Below are positions 1 to 10,439 of a DNA stretch of 64,000 bases, piece by piece; positions within the stretch are counted from its first letter, which is position 1, and every line of letters begins with the position of its first letter. Under the pieces are notes generated by a model. It searched no databases and was not told where the DNA came from. It saw nothing but the letters and a program-made list of their open reading frames with translations. The translations under genes and the position numbers were made by a program. Origin of the DNA: Lumnitzera littorea (Eukaryota; Streptophyta; Magnoliopsida; Myrtales; Combretaceae). Where the stretch lies: contig JAMXBB010000009.1 in NCBI GenBank assembly GCA_024138015.1, positions 43,073,542-43,137,541 of the forward strand, in the 5' to 3' direction.

Positions 1-335
1 GTGTCAATGCAATTGAGGTAAAGCCTAGCTCAATTTTAGTAAGAGCTTTTGATAGATCAAAAAGGGAGATAATTAGAGAAATTGGGTTATAAGTCAAGAT
101 TAGCCTGCAAATGTTTACTATTCCCTTCCAAGTTCTTGACATCTCGTGAACTTTCAATCTTCTATTAGGAAGACCATAGATTCATTCAGCAGGTGTAATT
201 CCATCCAATCTAAATCAGAAAGTGAAATTCATAGCCAATGGGTAGTTGGTTACTATTCTCAAGGAGCAAGACTATAAGATATACAATGAGATGACTATTC
301 CCTATGTTGGGGATGAAGAATTAGAAGAGCTAGGG
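1..335 (+). pseudogene. G: retropepsin C-terminal part (pol)
   Basis: In frame 3, residues VRAFDRSKREIIREI (from 39) and LLLGRP*IHSAGVIPS (from about 159) match the C-terminal half of the aspartic protease of Tat elements, where the family reads LLGRPWIHxAGAVPS. The TAG at 177-179 replaces the family Trp of GRPW. The enzyme would cleave the Gag-Pol polyprotein. The catalytic DTG/DSG motif would be further left, outside the window. Further stops in the same frame show it is not functional. Confidence 0.7.
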
Positions 336-680
336 TTATAGATTTTCAACAAAGTTAGTGTGATCGAAGAAGCAAGATAGGGGGCATGAGCTCATTCGAA
401 ACAGCCTAAGTAGGAGATTGGAATGTTCAAGCTTGGATATGAGCCTACTAAATAGGAAATTCGAGAATTGAAGGCTAAAACTAGAAGCAAGAGAAGAGAT
501 CAACTGTATCATACTCACATGGAATTTCCGAACATCTACGAGACATTCCCAGCACCAGCTGGTGTTCTAGAACCTGAAGTAGCCAGTTTATGTACGACCT
601 TGGTTTAGCAATTCAACATCGATTCTAATGAGAAAGAAGATGTCAACATTGGCAAATGGTTTTCCGTTCCTGTTAATAGG
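336..680 (+). pseudogene. G: protease-RT linker with G-patch-like segment
   Basis: The reading frame continues from the protease remnant. The segment GMFKLGYEPTK* (420-455) resembles the conserved RFGLGYxPT stretch of the glycine-rich (G-patch-like) region that Tat elements carry between protease and RT. The following R/K-rich run and the words FPNIYETFPAPA (about 520-560) match the same linker in related elements. Several TAG codons interrupt the frame, for example at 453. The G-patch assignment rests on one short motif, so treat it as probable rather than proven. Confidence 0.5.
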
Positions 681-859
681 TCTCTTTAGAAACATAAAAT
701 TAGATTAATTATGAGCATTCGATTTCAATAATTAATCTGATTAGTTAGGCCTTTTCTTTTAGAAAATTTAGATTCATTTATTCAATAAAGTTCATTCCTT
801 TCTTTATAATTTATTTGTTGTCCTTTTCTTTTTTTCTTTATTCTTTAGATCCGATAAAA

Positions 860-1999
860 ATAATGCATCTCACACATGTAAACAATGAAACTAACGATAT
901 CACCTTCAGCCTTCCTAGGCTAGACGTCGAAGATGATATTGAGACTCCAAATGAAATTCAGGAGAGTTAGCGTCGACATGAACAGGGTAAAGTGATTATT
1001 GACAAACCAATGGTTATGATTAACTTGGGGACGGAGGAAAATCCATGAAACTTGAAAATTAGTGGTAATTTAACAAATAATCAAAAACAGGAGTTGTTAC
1101 AATTGTTATACGAAGATATGCCTAGTTTAAACTCATCTATTGTAGTTCAAAAGTTGCCAACTAGGAAAGAAATAAAACCAAAAAGACAAAAGCTTAGACG
1201 ATTTAGGTCGGACATACTCCTCAAAATAAAAGAAGAAGCGAAGAAGTTGGAGTCATAGCAGTATCGGATTATCCCGAATGGGTGGCCAATATAGTGCCAA
1301 TGTTGAAGAAAAATGGGAATGTTAGGGTTTGTGTAGATTTTCATGATTTAAACCAAGCAACACCAAAGGATAACTTTCCTTTGCCACATATTGACGTATT
1401 AGTGGATAATATAGTCGGGAACCATCTTTTCTCATTTATGGATGGTTTATCGGGGTATAATCAAATTAAAATGGCCAAAGAAGATAAAATCAAAACAACT
1501 TTCGTTACCACCTAGGGGATGTTTTGTTATCGCATGATGCCTTTCAAGTTGAAGAATGCTAGGGCAACTTATTAGTACGCCATGGTTACCTTGTTCCATG
1601 ACATGATGCATCAAGAAATCGAGGTTTATGTGGATGATATGATCGCCAAATCCAAAGAAGATGAAAATCATGTAGATATTTTACAAAAGTTATTTGAACG
1701 ATTGAGGAAATTTAAACTGAAGCTAAATCCATAAAAATGTACCTTTAGAGTAATTTCAGGCAAATTGTTGGGTTTTGTAGTTACTAGAAAAGGGATTGAA
1801 GTAGACCTAGATAAAGTTAAGGTAATCATGAACATGCCTACACCAAAGATTATCAAAGAAGTTCAGGGAATGCTAGGAAGATTGAATTACATTGCTCGGT
1901 TCGTATCATAGCTAACTGATAGATGTAAGCCGTTATTTAAACCTTTTGAGGAAAAATGCAGCCATTAAATGGGATAAAGAGTACAAGAAAGCATTTGCT
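860..1999 (+). pseudogene. G: reverse transcriptase (pol)
   Basis: This copied element RNA into cDNA. Recognisable blocks in order: VNLGTEE-like words near 1020, YEDMPSLNSSIVVQKLP (1114 on), DYPEWVANIVPM near 1270, DLNQATPKDNFPLPHID (1345 on), FMDGLSGYNQIKMA with the first catalytic Asp, then YVDDM (1627-1641) with both catalytic Asp intact, and GRLNYIARF (1876 on). Breaks: about ten residues missing before YEDMP, frameshifts near 1240 and 1940, TAG for Trp at 1513, TAG for Gln at 1573 and 1909, TAA near 1733. It is the only RT in the window whose YxDD box is whole. Confidence 0.9.
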
Positions 2000-2445
2000 G
2001 AAATCAAAGAATATCTCATGAATCCTCCTATACTAGTCACTCCTGCACCAGAACAGCCCTTGATCCTTTACTTAACAATCCTTCCAAAATCAATGGGATG
2101 TGTATTGGGATAGAAAGACGAAACGAGGAGATAAGAGCATCATATATATTATTTAAGTAAGAAGTTCATAGAAGGCGAGCAAAATACTCAAAAGTGGAAA
2201 GGACGTGTTGTGCCCTAATATGGTTGATGCATAGGCTCAAGCAGTACACTCTCTATTATTCAATAGAATTGTTGACGAAACATGACCCGTTGAGGTATTT
2301 AGCAAAAAAGCCGATGTTGATTAGGTGAACATTGAAGTAGTAGATGCAACTCTCCGAGTTTGATATCAAGTATGTAAGTTAGAGTTCAGTCAAGGGGTAG
2401 GCAATGGCTGATAAATTGGCAAAATATGCATTAGAAGATAAGGAC
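2000..2445 (+). pseudogene. G: RNase H, first domain (pol)
   Basis: This domain would digest the RNA strand of the RNA/DNA hybrid during reverse transcription. Motifs of the gypsy RNase H and its connection are readable: SMGCVLG* (TAG for Gln at about 2113), HHIYYLSKKF (about 2135), TCCALIW, and ending QLSEFDIKYVS*SSVKG*AMADKLA, where two TAG codons stand for Gln. The pair TAG TAG near 2335 replaces Trp-Gln of the family WQM motif. It follows RT directly and is followed by the second RNase H. Confidence 0.8.
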
Positions 2446-2499
2446 GAGGGTTCAAAAGCACAATTTCCTGATGAAAATGTGATGGTGGCAAACGAATTA

Positions 2500-2825
2500 A
2501 GTGGTGAGAAGTTGGGATGGAAAATGTATTTTGATAGAGCAGCCAACATATTTGGATGTGGGATAGGAGTAGTATTAGTATCTCCTGAAGGGTAATCATT
2601 TCCCTGTGGCAGCAAGATTAACATTCCCATATACCAACAACATAGCAGAATATGAAGCTTGCATTTTAGGGCTCAAAATGGTGCTAGATATGGGAATACA
2701 AGAATTGGAAGTGTACGAAGATTCTTCCCTTATAATTCTCCAGATCTTAGGGGATTATAAGATGAAGGACAAGAAATTGATATCTTACCATGACCATTTA
2801 AGCAAGCTAATTGAAAAATTCTAAG
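2500..2825 (+). pseudogene. G: second (archaeal-type) RNase H domain
   Basis: Residues WKMYFDRAANIFGCGIGVVL (2518-2577) and, after a one-base frameshift near 2595, NHFPVAARLTFPYTNNIAEY followed by EACILGLKMVLDMGIQELEVYED form a second RNase H fold with the expected D...E...D spacing (Asp of YFD, Glu of AEYEA, Asp of YED). A duplicated RNase H downstream of RT-RNase H is a known diagnostic of the Tat lineage. TAA at about 2823 stands where relatives have Gln (EKFQEISFTYIPR). Together with integrase motifs this fixes the lineage of G. Confidence 0.85.
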
Positions 2826-2839
2826 AGATTTCATTCACT

Positions 2840-4243
2840 TACATTCCAAGGATCCAGAAACAGTTTGCCGACGTACTGGCTACATTAGCGTCAATGGTGA
2901 AAGTCCTAGATGGAATAGAAATTCAACCCTTGAAGATTAAAATGGAAGAAAAACCGACATTTTACCTTGCAGTTAGAGAGAATGAATCAAAAGAACCTTG
3001 GTATCACGATATGAAGAAGTTACTTCAAACTAGTGAATTTCCTAAAGATGCTAATCAAAAAGACAGAAAGACTTTAAAAAGATTGGCTACTCATTTCTTA
3101 TTAAGTGGAGCCACGATGTACAAGAGATTACTAGATGCAACACTGCTAAGGTGTATGGATGAAGAAGCCGAGATATTGATGAAAGAAGTGCATGAAGGAT
3201 TTTGTAGTCCTCACATGAATGGATATATGCTAGCTAGAAAGATCATGAGAATGGGGTATTTTTAGATGATGATGGAATCAAATTGTATCAAGCATGTGAG
3301 GCATTGTCACTTGTTCTAGGTATATGCTAATAAAATCAATGCTCCTCCCTAAGAATTACATGTGTTATTAGCTCCTTGGCCTTTCTCGATGTAGGGAATT
3401 GACATGATTGGTCCAATTTCACCAATAGCTTCAAATGGGCATAGATTCATTTTAGTCGCAATCGACTATTTTACCAAGTAGGTAAAAGTAGTGTCGTATG
3501 CTACAATGACCAAAGGAGTAGTGGTCAAATTCTTGAAAAGAGATATTATTGCAAGATATGGTGCACCCCAATCTATTATTACAAACAACGGGATGAATTT
3601 GAATAACATGTTGATGGATGAAGTGTGCAACCAATTCAAGATCAATCACAAAAACTCAACTCCATATTGACCTTAGATGAATGGAGCAGTTAAAGCCGCA
3701 AATAAGAATATCAAAAGAATCATTGAGAAGATGGCAATCACTTATAAAGATTGGCATGAGATGCTCCCTTTTGCTCTCACGGCTTATAGAACCTCGATCA
3801 GAACCTCTACTAGTGTAACCCCGTATTCATTGGTGTACGGAATTGAAGCGATACTATCGATAGAAGTAGAAATAACTTCATTCCGAGTATTAGCAGAAAC
3901 TCAGCTCGATGAAGTAGAGTAGGTGAAGAAGAGAATAGAGCATTTGAATCTCCCAAATGAGCGAAGACTTGCAACGATATGTCATGGTCAATGCTACTAA
4001 TAGCAAATGATCCGAGCTTTTAATAAGAAAGTACACTCGAGGTACTTCAAAGAGAGACTCTTGCTGTTGAAGAAAGTGTTACTGAATGCAAAAGACTTTA
4101 AGGGCAAGTTTGCTTCGAATTATGAGGGCCCTTATGTGGTGAAAAAGGTATTATCTGGACGTGTATTAGTGTTGACAGAGATAGATAGCCCAGAATTAAG
4201 GGGACCAATGAATTTAAAAGCAATCAAGTTGTATTATCCATGA
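2840..4243 (+). pseudogene. G: integrase (pol C-terminus)
   Basis: Zinc-binding HHCC region: VHEGFCSPHMNG (about 3189) and KHVRHCHLF (about 3292). Catalytic core: GIDMIGPI (3395 on) keeps the first Asp. The second Asp is replaced in IITNNG (Asn codon 3584-3586), and the catalytic Glu of NGAVE is Lys (3692-3694). Both are G-to-A changes, so the enzyme is inactive apart from its stops. TAG replaces Trp at 3263 and 3392, TGA replaces Arg at 3668, TAG replaces Gln at 3674. The C-terminal part (KDFKGKFASNYEGPYVVKK) runs to a TGA ending at 4243. Confidence 0.9.
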
Positions 4244-5385
4244 GAACTAAGTTCAATAAAGTTTTCAATTTTTCTTGAATAAGTTTGTGGTTAACCTCTC
4301 ATCATTTATAAGTAAATTTGATATCTATTAATATTTTCAAATTCAACCAATCATTGACCAATAAATACTTCATGAATAAACCCTTGTGTACCATGTTTCT
4401 CAGCCTCATACACTTAAACACTAAACCCTTACCAATGAATCTGAATCACTAAATAAATTGAAATCAAATGTTCTTAATAATTTAATTTTGTTTCTTTCGA
4501 AAAGAGATTTATCATTTAGAAGTCATAGAGAGTAGAAAGTAAAACCTGGTATTGAGAAAAACAAATTCAAGGCATAAGCATGTTATAGTTACAAGACTTA
4601 AAAGTTTGAGAAATTTCAAAAGAAGAAAAAAAAAAGCAAAGAAAAAGAAGAAAAGAGAAAAAAAAAAAAAGAAAGAAGAAGCAATCACAGTCTTTTGGTG
4701 AAATTTTGCTTATTGAATGAGTGAATATTGGAAGTCAGTGTGAGCATGTCAATTGATTGCTATCCAAGAAATTTAGGAAAAATTACCTTAAAAGTCCTTA
4801 GAACTAATATTCAAGAGAATTGAAACAAGTTTTTTTTAAATCTCGAAAAGATCTACCCTCTTCGGATTAACCAAAACTAATCACAAAGAGATCTATCCTC
4901 TTCGGATTAACCAAAACCATCTCAAAGAGATTTATCCTCTTCAGATTAGCTAAAACCAATCTCAAAGAGATACATCATCTTCGGGTCACAAAAGTGATAT
5001 CAGTTTTCAAAGAGATCTATCCTCTTCAAATCATAAACCAAAAAGGAATCTCAGAGAAATCTATCCTTCTCGAATTATCCGGCAAACTAAAATAAGTTAA
5101 TTTTACCCCTTGAAATTTTTGCTCTATCCTTCTAAGATAGACACCATTAAGCCCCATCCTTCTAAGATAAGCTCCCTTAAAATTTTTGCTCTATCCTTCC
5201 AAGATATACAAGCATTCATTTGCCCCATCCTTTCAAGATGGTTGGTTTATTCTTTACATCGACTTTTCAAGTTGATATCCTTCATCAAAATAAAACACAG
5301 CTTAGTTGATCAGTTCAAAGTAGGGTTTGGCGAAAATGGATATCTCTTTTGTCTTTGTAACAAAGTTCTAATCAAACTTCACTAC
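4244..5385 (+). repeat. G: noncoding 3' region with degenerate tandem repeats
   Basis: No coding sequence seen. A purine-rich tract lies at about 4618-4682. From about 4840 to 5090 a unit of roughly 40-50 bases containing AAAGAGATCTATCCTCTTC recurs about six times with point changes. From about 5115 to 5245 a second short unit, CTATCCTTCTAAGATA, recurs about four times. Tandem repeats between pol and the 3' LTR are known in Tat-lineage elements. Confidence 0.7.
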
Positions 5386-5397
5386 AAAGAGGGGTAA
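5386..5397 (+). other. G: polypurine tract
   Basis: The purine run AAAGAGGGG directly precedes the sequence TGGTAAATACC, which looks like the start of a Tat-type LTR. This is the expected site for plus-strand priming. Confidence 0.6.
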
Positions 5398-7136
5398 TGG
5401 TAAATACCTCATTTTTGCCTCTCTTTTTTTAACTTTTGTTAATTAAGCCAAGTTAATAAAAAATAAAATAAAAATAAAAAATACAATGAAAAATGAAAAA
5501 ACAAGAATTAAAAGAAAAATAAAATAATAAAAAAATGAAAAAAAAATTAATTAAGTTAGGTTCTCGCAAGTTAAGTCATGAGTCAAGTTGTGTCAAGTTG
5601 GAGTAAGTTGAGTTATTGGATCAAATAACGAGATGGGCTAAATTAATTAATTTATTTAATTTAATGACTTAAATCAGATTAGGGAATTATTGGGCTAAAT
5701 TAGATCGACTCGAGCTTGTAAAGAAAGGCTCAAGCTAACTAAGCTTTCTAGAAGCTTAAGTAAATCCTAGAAGGATTGCAATCAAATTTTTTTATCTTCG
5801 ATACGAAAGATTTGATTTTGAGCTTTTAAATAACACTTTAGCAAAGGATTCAGGGACCGTTTTTTTTTTTTAATCACACTCCTGCACAAAAATACAACAC
5901 ATACACCATGCACCACCAATCAGCCCCATGCGCCATCATACACACCCCATATGCCACCACTACAAAAACACCACACCATTATTATACAACCACCACATCA
6001 CTACCCTAGCGCTGCCATCAACCGCACAATCACCACATCACTACCCTAGCACTGCTGCCACTGCTAAAGCCACCACTAGACCATCGCCCATTGCATTGCC
6101 TAGTGATTGCCCGTAGTAGCCCAGTAATCAACTATGCATGCCCCAGTACATCCTCGTTCTCACCTACGTATGCCTAAGTCACTTTCGTATGCCCGAGTCG
6201 CCTTCGTATACACCCAATGCTCACCCATGGTTTGCCCACTCTCACCCATGTATGCCCCAGCAAGCATTCGGTCATGCCCAATCTCACCTTTGCTCGCCCA
6301 CATACACCCAAAGTCACCTAACTATCGCCCAGTCCACACCTAGCTGTTGCCCCTCACCGCTTAACACCAACGTAACTCGACTTAGGTAAATTTTAAGTAA
6401 ATTTTTTATTATATTATATTATTTTAATTATTTCATTAATTTTTACTAATTAGTTATGTTTTTATTAATTTATTTCCCATGTTTAAGTGTAGGATTTTAG
6501 GTTATTATTTATTTTCTTGCAAATTTTTAATTAAATTAGGGTTTTTTTTAAATAATTTTTTTTAATAATAAAAATATATTTTTTTCATATAGGGTTTTTT
6601 GGAAAAATAAAAATTTTAATTCAATTTTTTTAAAGGGATAGTTTGTTAGGGTTTTTTTTTATTATTTAGAAAAATTAGATTTTTATAGGTTTTTTTTTCT
6701 TCAACTAATAAATTGATAAAAACATAAATCTAACTCAGTTTTCAAAATAAAAATAACCTACCAATTAAATATATTATAAAAAAAAAAAAGAATTACAGCC
6801 AGTTTGATCCCGATTAACGAGTACGTAAGTACCTCCGGGGAAACCTTTAAAAAATTAAAAAAAAATTCTTTTCTTAAAAATTCGTAATAAAAAATCATTT
6901 TTTGTTACTTTTTGTGAACTTAGGTATATTTTTAATATTTTTAGGAAAATTATAAAAAAAAATAAAGGCCATCAATTTTTTATTTTCACATTGTGACTTA
7001 ATATTAATAGGTTAGCCCCTAAATTAGGTTGGTTCAATTTTCTAAAAATTATTCCTTTTTAGAATATTCGTAGACTAGTGGTTAAATTAAGGTTTTCCTA
7101 CTTGAAAATCCTAATTTTTTTTATTAATTAAACTGG
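5398..7136 (+). repeat. G: LTR
   Basis: Starts TGGTAAATACC right after a polypurine tract. It contains the words GATCCCGATTAACGAGTACGTAAGTACCTC near 6808, which resemble the conserved block near the end of Tat LTRs (here shown as one continuous stretch only by position, about 6808-6835). No second copy is in the window, so the right end is inferred from the primer-site-like sequence at 7137. It holds a C-rich tract at 5880-6370 and AT-rich low-complexity DNA at 6400-6790. No real gene is seen; short ORFs in it are by-products of composition. Confidence 0.6.
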
Positions 7137-7150
7137 TTGGTGACTCCATT
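7137..7150 (+). other. Primer-binding-site-like sequence after G's LTR
   Basis: TTGGTGACTCCATT resembles the TGGCGACTCC... primer site (tRNA-Arg type) used by Ogre/Tat elements. A primer site should follow a 5' LTR, yet the LTR before it is preceded by a polypurine tract, as for a 3' LTR. Confidence 0.4.
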
Positions 7151-7253
7151 GTTTTAAAAAAATTTTAAAAAATTTAATGTCAAGTAATTTATATTAAATA
7201 GGCTAAGCTTAATATAGATTAAATTAAGAAAATCAAAATAGAGCTCAACACAA
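7151..7253. other. Unassigned junction sequence between G and D
   Basis: About 100 AT-rich bases between the primer-like site and the point where similarity to D's 3' LTR begins. It could be remaining leader of a Tat element. No gene seen. Confidence 0.4.
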
Positions 7254-7714
7254 TCCTAATTAGCTATTAATTCAAAAGAGATTCTAATAGACATAATTAG
7301 GGTTAGGAATAACTAATTGTGAGAAAAATGCTTACAAGCTATTAATTCCCTATAGATAACAATCACTAGGATAAAATTTAAGATGACATCATGCTATGTG
7401 GTAAAACAAGTTTACAAGATAAGTGTGGTGTTATTAATCATTTTTGTAGTCATTTTGTTAAATGAAATTTGTTTATAAATTAATGTAGTTTAGTTAGTAA
7501 ATTAGACGTTTTAATACTTAATCACTTAATAATTTAGATTATTAGATAATAGGAAGATTAATTAATACAAGTGCTTTTATCCATTCCTAGTGGAGACGAC
7601 CTTATACTCATTAGTACTAATAAATGATAGCTACATTTGTATGTTGAACCGAGTTAAGGATAGAATATAAGTTTATAAATTTTAAAACTCGATAGCTTTA
7701 ATTAGAGATAATCA
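7254..7714 (+). repeat. D: 5' LTR, 3'-terminal fragment
   Basis: Strongly similar to 35093-35537, including CATTCCTAGTGGAGACGACC (about 7580 and 35408) and ACGTTTTAATACTTAATCAC (about 7507 and 35328). It ends ...TAATCA at 7714, matching GTGATCA at 35537. Only about 460 of the roughly 1670 LTR bases are present; similarity stops leftward near 7254. Confidence 0.85.
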
Positions 7715-7719
7715 AGTTT

Positions 7720-7738
7720 TTAGCATTATTGCTAAGGA
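7720..7738 (+). other. D: primer binding site (tRNA-Asp type)
   Basis: TTAGCATTATTGCTAAGGA lies five bases after the LTR end. It matches the Athila primer site TTGGCGCCGTTGCCGGGGA except for C-to-T and G-to-A changes. Every difference is a transition of the deamination kind. Confidence 0.8.
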
Positions 7739-7855
7739 ATGGCATCATTAGGAAATTTAAAATTCATGTGCATGTAGCTTATTTTTTTTATTATTTTGTT
7801 ATTTTAAAAAATTTTTATGCTTAAGTTGATTTAAATTTACTAATTTATGCAATTT

Positions 7856-9420
7856 ATGACCTAGAGCAATACAGTTGAACTTGTTGATCTTGATTATGAA
7901 CCTGAGAGAATACTCAAAAGCAATTTCAAGAAAGTTAGTGAATATTTTGAGAAGCAAGCATTTGATAGTAAGGAAGTAAGAGTACGTGAACTATTGAGAA
8001 TTAGAATAAAGACCTTAGAATCATCCAAAATGAATAACCAAAATGAGAATGTTGAGTCACCATTGGAGAACCAATTTTTGAATCCCAAAGGTAATATCCT
8101 AAGAGTTCCACCATTGAATGTAGATCCACTTCTTGAAAGGAATGGGAATGAAGTGCACCTAAGGAGTAAGCTAGGAGTTAATCCACCTATAGCTCCTAAG
8201 ACAATGCTAGATTATTGTAGGTCAAACCTAGATGGGGCTAGTACTAACATCACTTAACCTTGTACTTAAGTAAATACCTTTGAGATAAAGTTGAGCATTA
8301 TTCAAATGATTCAACAACACATCCAGTTTGATGGGTTCAATGAAGAAGACCCCAACAATCATTTGCATTAATTTTTGGAAATATGTGAGACATTCAAAAT
8401 AAGTGGTGTATCAAAGGATGCTATCCTATTAAGGCTATTTCCATTCTCATTGAGGGGTAATGCTATGTAGTGGCTAAATTCTATGCTAATGAACTCCAGT
8501 AATACTTGGCAAGTGATAGCAAAGCTATTCATGAGGAAATATTTCCTACCATTAAGAACAACTAAGTTGAGAGTAGATATCTCCTCATTTAGACAATTAG
8601 ATTTGGAGACATTACATGAGGCATGGGAGAGATGGAAGCATCTACTTAGGAAATGCCCCCATCATGGGCTCTTAAAGTAGCACTATGTTTAGACCATCTG
8701 CAATGGTTTAAACTACATAAACAAGCAACTCATTGATACGGTTGCTGGTTAGAGCTTAAATCACAAGACACTAAAGCAATGCATCCAATTATTCGAAGAT
8801 ATGGCCAATAACAACTATCAATGGTCATCTGCAGTAGCTAAAGAGAAAAGACTAGTAAGAAAATATGAGTTGGATACTACTTCTTCCTTAACTCATAAGG
8901 TGGAGGTATTAGCAAGGATGCTTGACAACCTAACTATGGGTTAGAATAAAGCCTTAGCAGTGGTAAATTCTGACTTCATAAGTTCATCTAAAGTAGATCA
9001 AGTGGAGTAGGTTGACTATATGGAAAATTCTATCTAACCTCGCAATGATCCATTATGTAATACTTATAACCCAAGTTGAAGAAACCATCCAAATTTTAGA
9101 TGGAGTAATAATAATAGGTAGAGTTCAAACATGTAACCTCCCAGGTTTCAAAGACAAGTTCCTCCCCCTTAAAGCTAAACTAAGATCATTCGAAGAAATG
9201 TTTGTTCAGTTTGTCAAGTCTCTTGAATTATATCACCAAGCTAATGAAACAACCCCGAGAAATCAAGGGGCATCCCTTCATAACTTAGAAAACTAAGTTA
9301 GATAGATTACAAAAGCACTTTATGAAAGGACTCTAGGAACTTACCGAGAAATACTAAGGCAAACTCAAAAGAACAAGTCAAAACTATAATCCTAAGGAGT
9401 AGAAAAAAGTTGCATGCCCC
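7856..9420 (+). pseudogene. D: gag
   Basis: Structural protein that packages element RNA. The first ATG after the primer site (7856) is followed at once by TAG. The core reads FPFSLRGNAM*WLNS (about 8439), then KLFMRKYFLPLRTTKLRVDI and LETLHEAWERWKHLLRKCPH (about 8610-8669), the conserved retrotransposon-gag block of Athila/Tat elements (FPFSLRxxAxxWL, HEAWERFKxLLRxCPHHG). The stop at about 8469 replaces residues before WL. MANNNYQWSS near 8803 matches the following helix. Several TAG/TAA codons interrupt it. Confidence 0.85.
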
Positions 9421-9529
9421 TAAAAGAACTAAAGAGAAGAAGAAGAATGTGGTTGTTGAAGTAGAAAAGCAAGTCGAGAAAAATGATCAATCAATAGAAA
9501 AAGAGCTTCCAGTCCCAATCAATGAGTAC

Positions 9530-10260
9530 AAGCTACCATTACCCTACTTAGCAAGATTGAGGAAGATACGAGATGATGAATAATAGAGCAAATTTATGTA
9601 GTTGTTCAAGCAAGTGCACATCAATCTTCCTTTATTAGAGGCATTGGGTCAAATGCTTAAGTATGCTAAATTTCTCAAGGAGTTGTTATCCTATAAGAGG
9701 AAGTTAGAAAAGTTATCTATAGTTACCTTTAGAGGAGAGTGTTCTACTATGATTTTGAACAAACTACCTACAAAGCTTAAGGGTCTAGGTAGTTTTACCA
9801 TACCATGCTTGATTGGTGATCAACCTATTGAAAGGGCTTTAGCTACCCTTGGGACAACTATTAATCTCATGCTATATAGTCTACTCAAGAATTTGAATTT
9901 AGGTAAACCTAAGGCTATAAGGATGAGTTTGCAATTGGATTATAGGTTTATGAGGTTTCAAGAGGTGTAATGGAGGATGTGCTAACGAAAGTTTAAGATT
10001 TTATCTTCCTAGCAGATTTTGTAGTCCTTGATATGGATGAGGATGTAGACATTCTACTCATACTGGGTAAATTGTTTCTAACTACAGTAAGGGTGGTAAT
10101 TGATGTCAAGGATGGTAAACTTGTCCTTAGAGTTGGAGCAGTTGAGATGGTGGTTAAAATGCCAAATGTTTTTAGACAATCCATGACCACTAACAATGAA
10201 TGTTTTTCTATTGACTTTTTAGATTTTATTGTTTCTAATTTTGTGTAAGATCTTCTAAGC
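9530..10260 (+). pseudogene. D: retropepsin (pol)
   Basis: Aspartic protease region typical of Athila: FKQVHINLPLLEALGQMLKYAKFLKELL (about 9605), ECSTMILNKLPTKLKGLGSF (about 9740), then TLGTTINLM (about 9846) where relatives have DLGASINLM. The catalytic Asp is therefore lost (Thr here), and Ala is Thr. Further on, MEDVLTKV*DFIFLADFVVLDMDED (9970-10045 after a frame change) and LVLRVG close the domain. The segment lies between gag and RT as expected. Inactive. Confidence 0.85.
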
Positions 10261-10439
10261 AAGGATCCCTTAGTGCTATGTTTAATGAAAAGGGAACCTT
10301 TAGATGAAACAAGGGAGATACATGAGGTGGTCGCTCATTTAGAAACCCAAGCTACACAGAAGAAAGATATGGGAGTAAATGAGATCAATAGGGGCAACAT
10401 CATTCGCTTAAGGCCTCAATGGAAGAACCACTTAAGTTA

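Larger units (their letters stand above)
1..7136 (+). mobile_element. Element G: Tat-lineage Ty3/gypsy retrotransposon, 5' end outside window
   Basis: Ordered remnants of retropepsin, RT, RNase H, a second RNase H, integrase, repeat-rich 3' region, polypurine tract and LTR lie on the plus strand. The second RNase H domain (2500-2825) after the normal one is the recognised hallmark of the Tat lineage (Ogre and relatives). The coding part carries many in-frame stops and at least three frameshifts (near 1240, 1940 and 2595), so it is dead. The 5' LTR, gag and start of pol lie left of the window. The right limit is taken just before a primer-site-like sequence at 7137 and is uncertain by tens of bases. 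Confidence 0.85.

Noticed and set aside
1..4243. TAG read as a sense codon (Gln) because so many TAG codons stand in otherwise good frames.
   Set aside because: TAG also replaces Trp, TAA and TGA occur at other sites, catalytic residues are lost by matching G-to-A changes, and there are frameshifts. Methylation-type decay explains all of this; a plant nuclear genome with recoded TAG does not.
4840..5100. Regular repeats that could suggest a CRISPR array.
   Set aside because: Repeats are imperfect, with no unique spacers of constant length, and lie in the 3' region of a plant retrotransposon.
5928..6389. His/Pro-rich ORFs on plus.
   Set aside because: Produced by the C-rich low-complexity tract of G's LTR; open in several frames, no domain.
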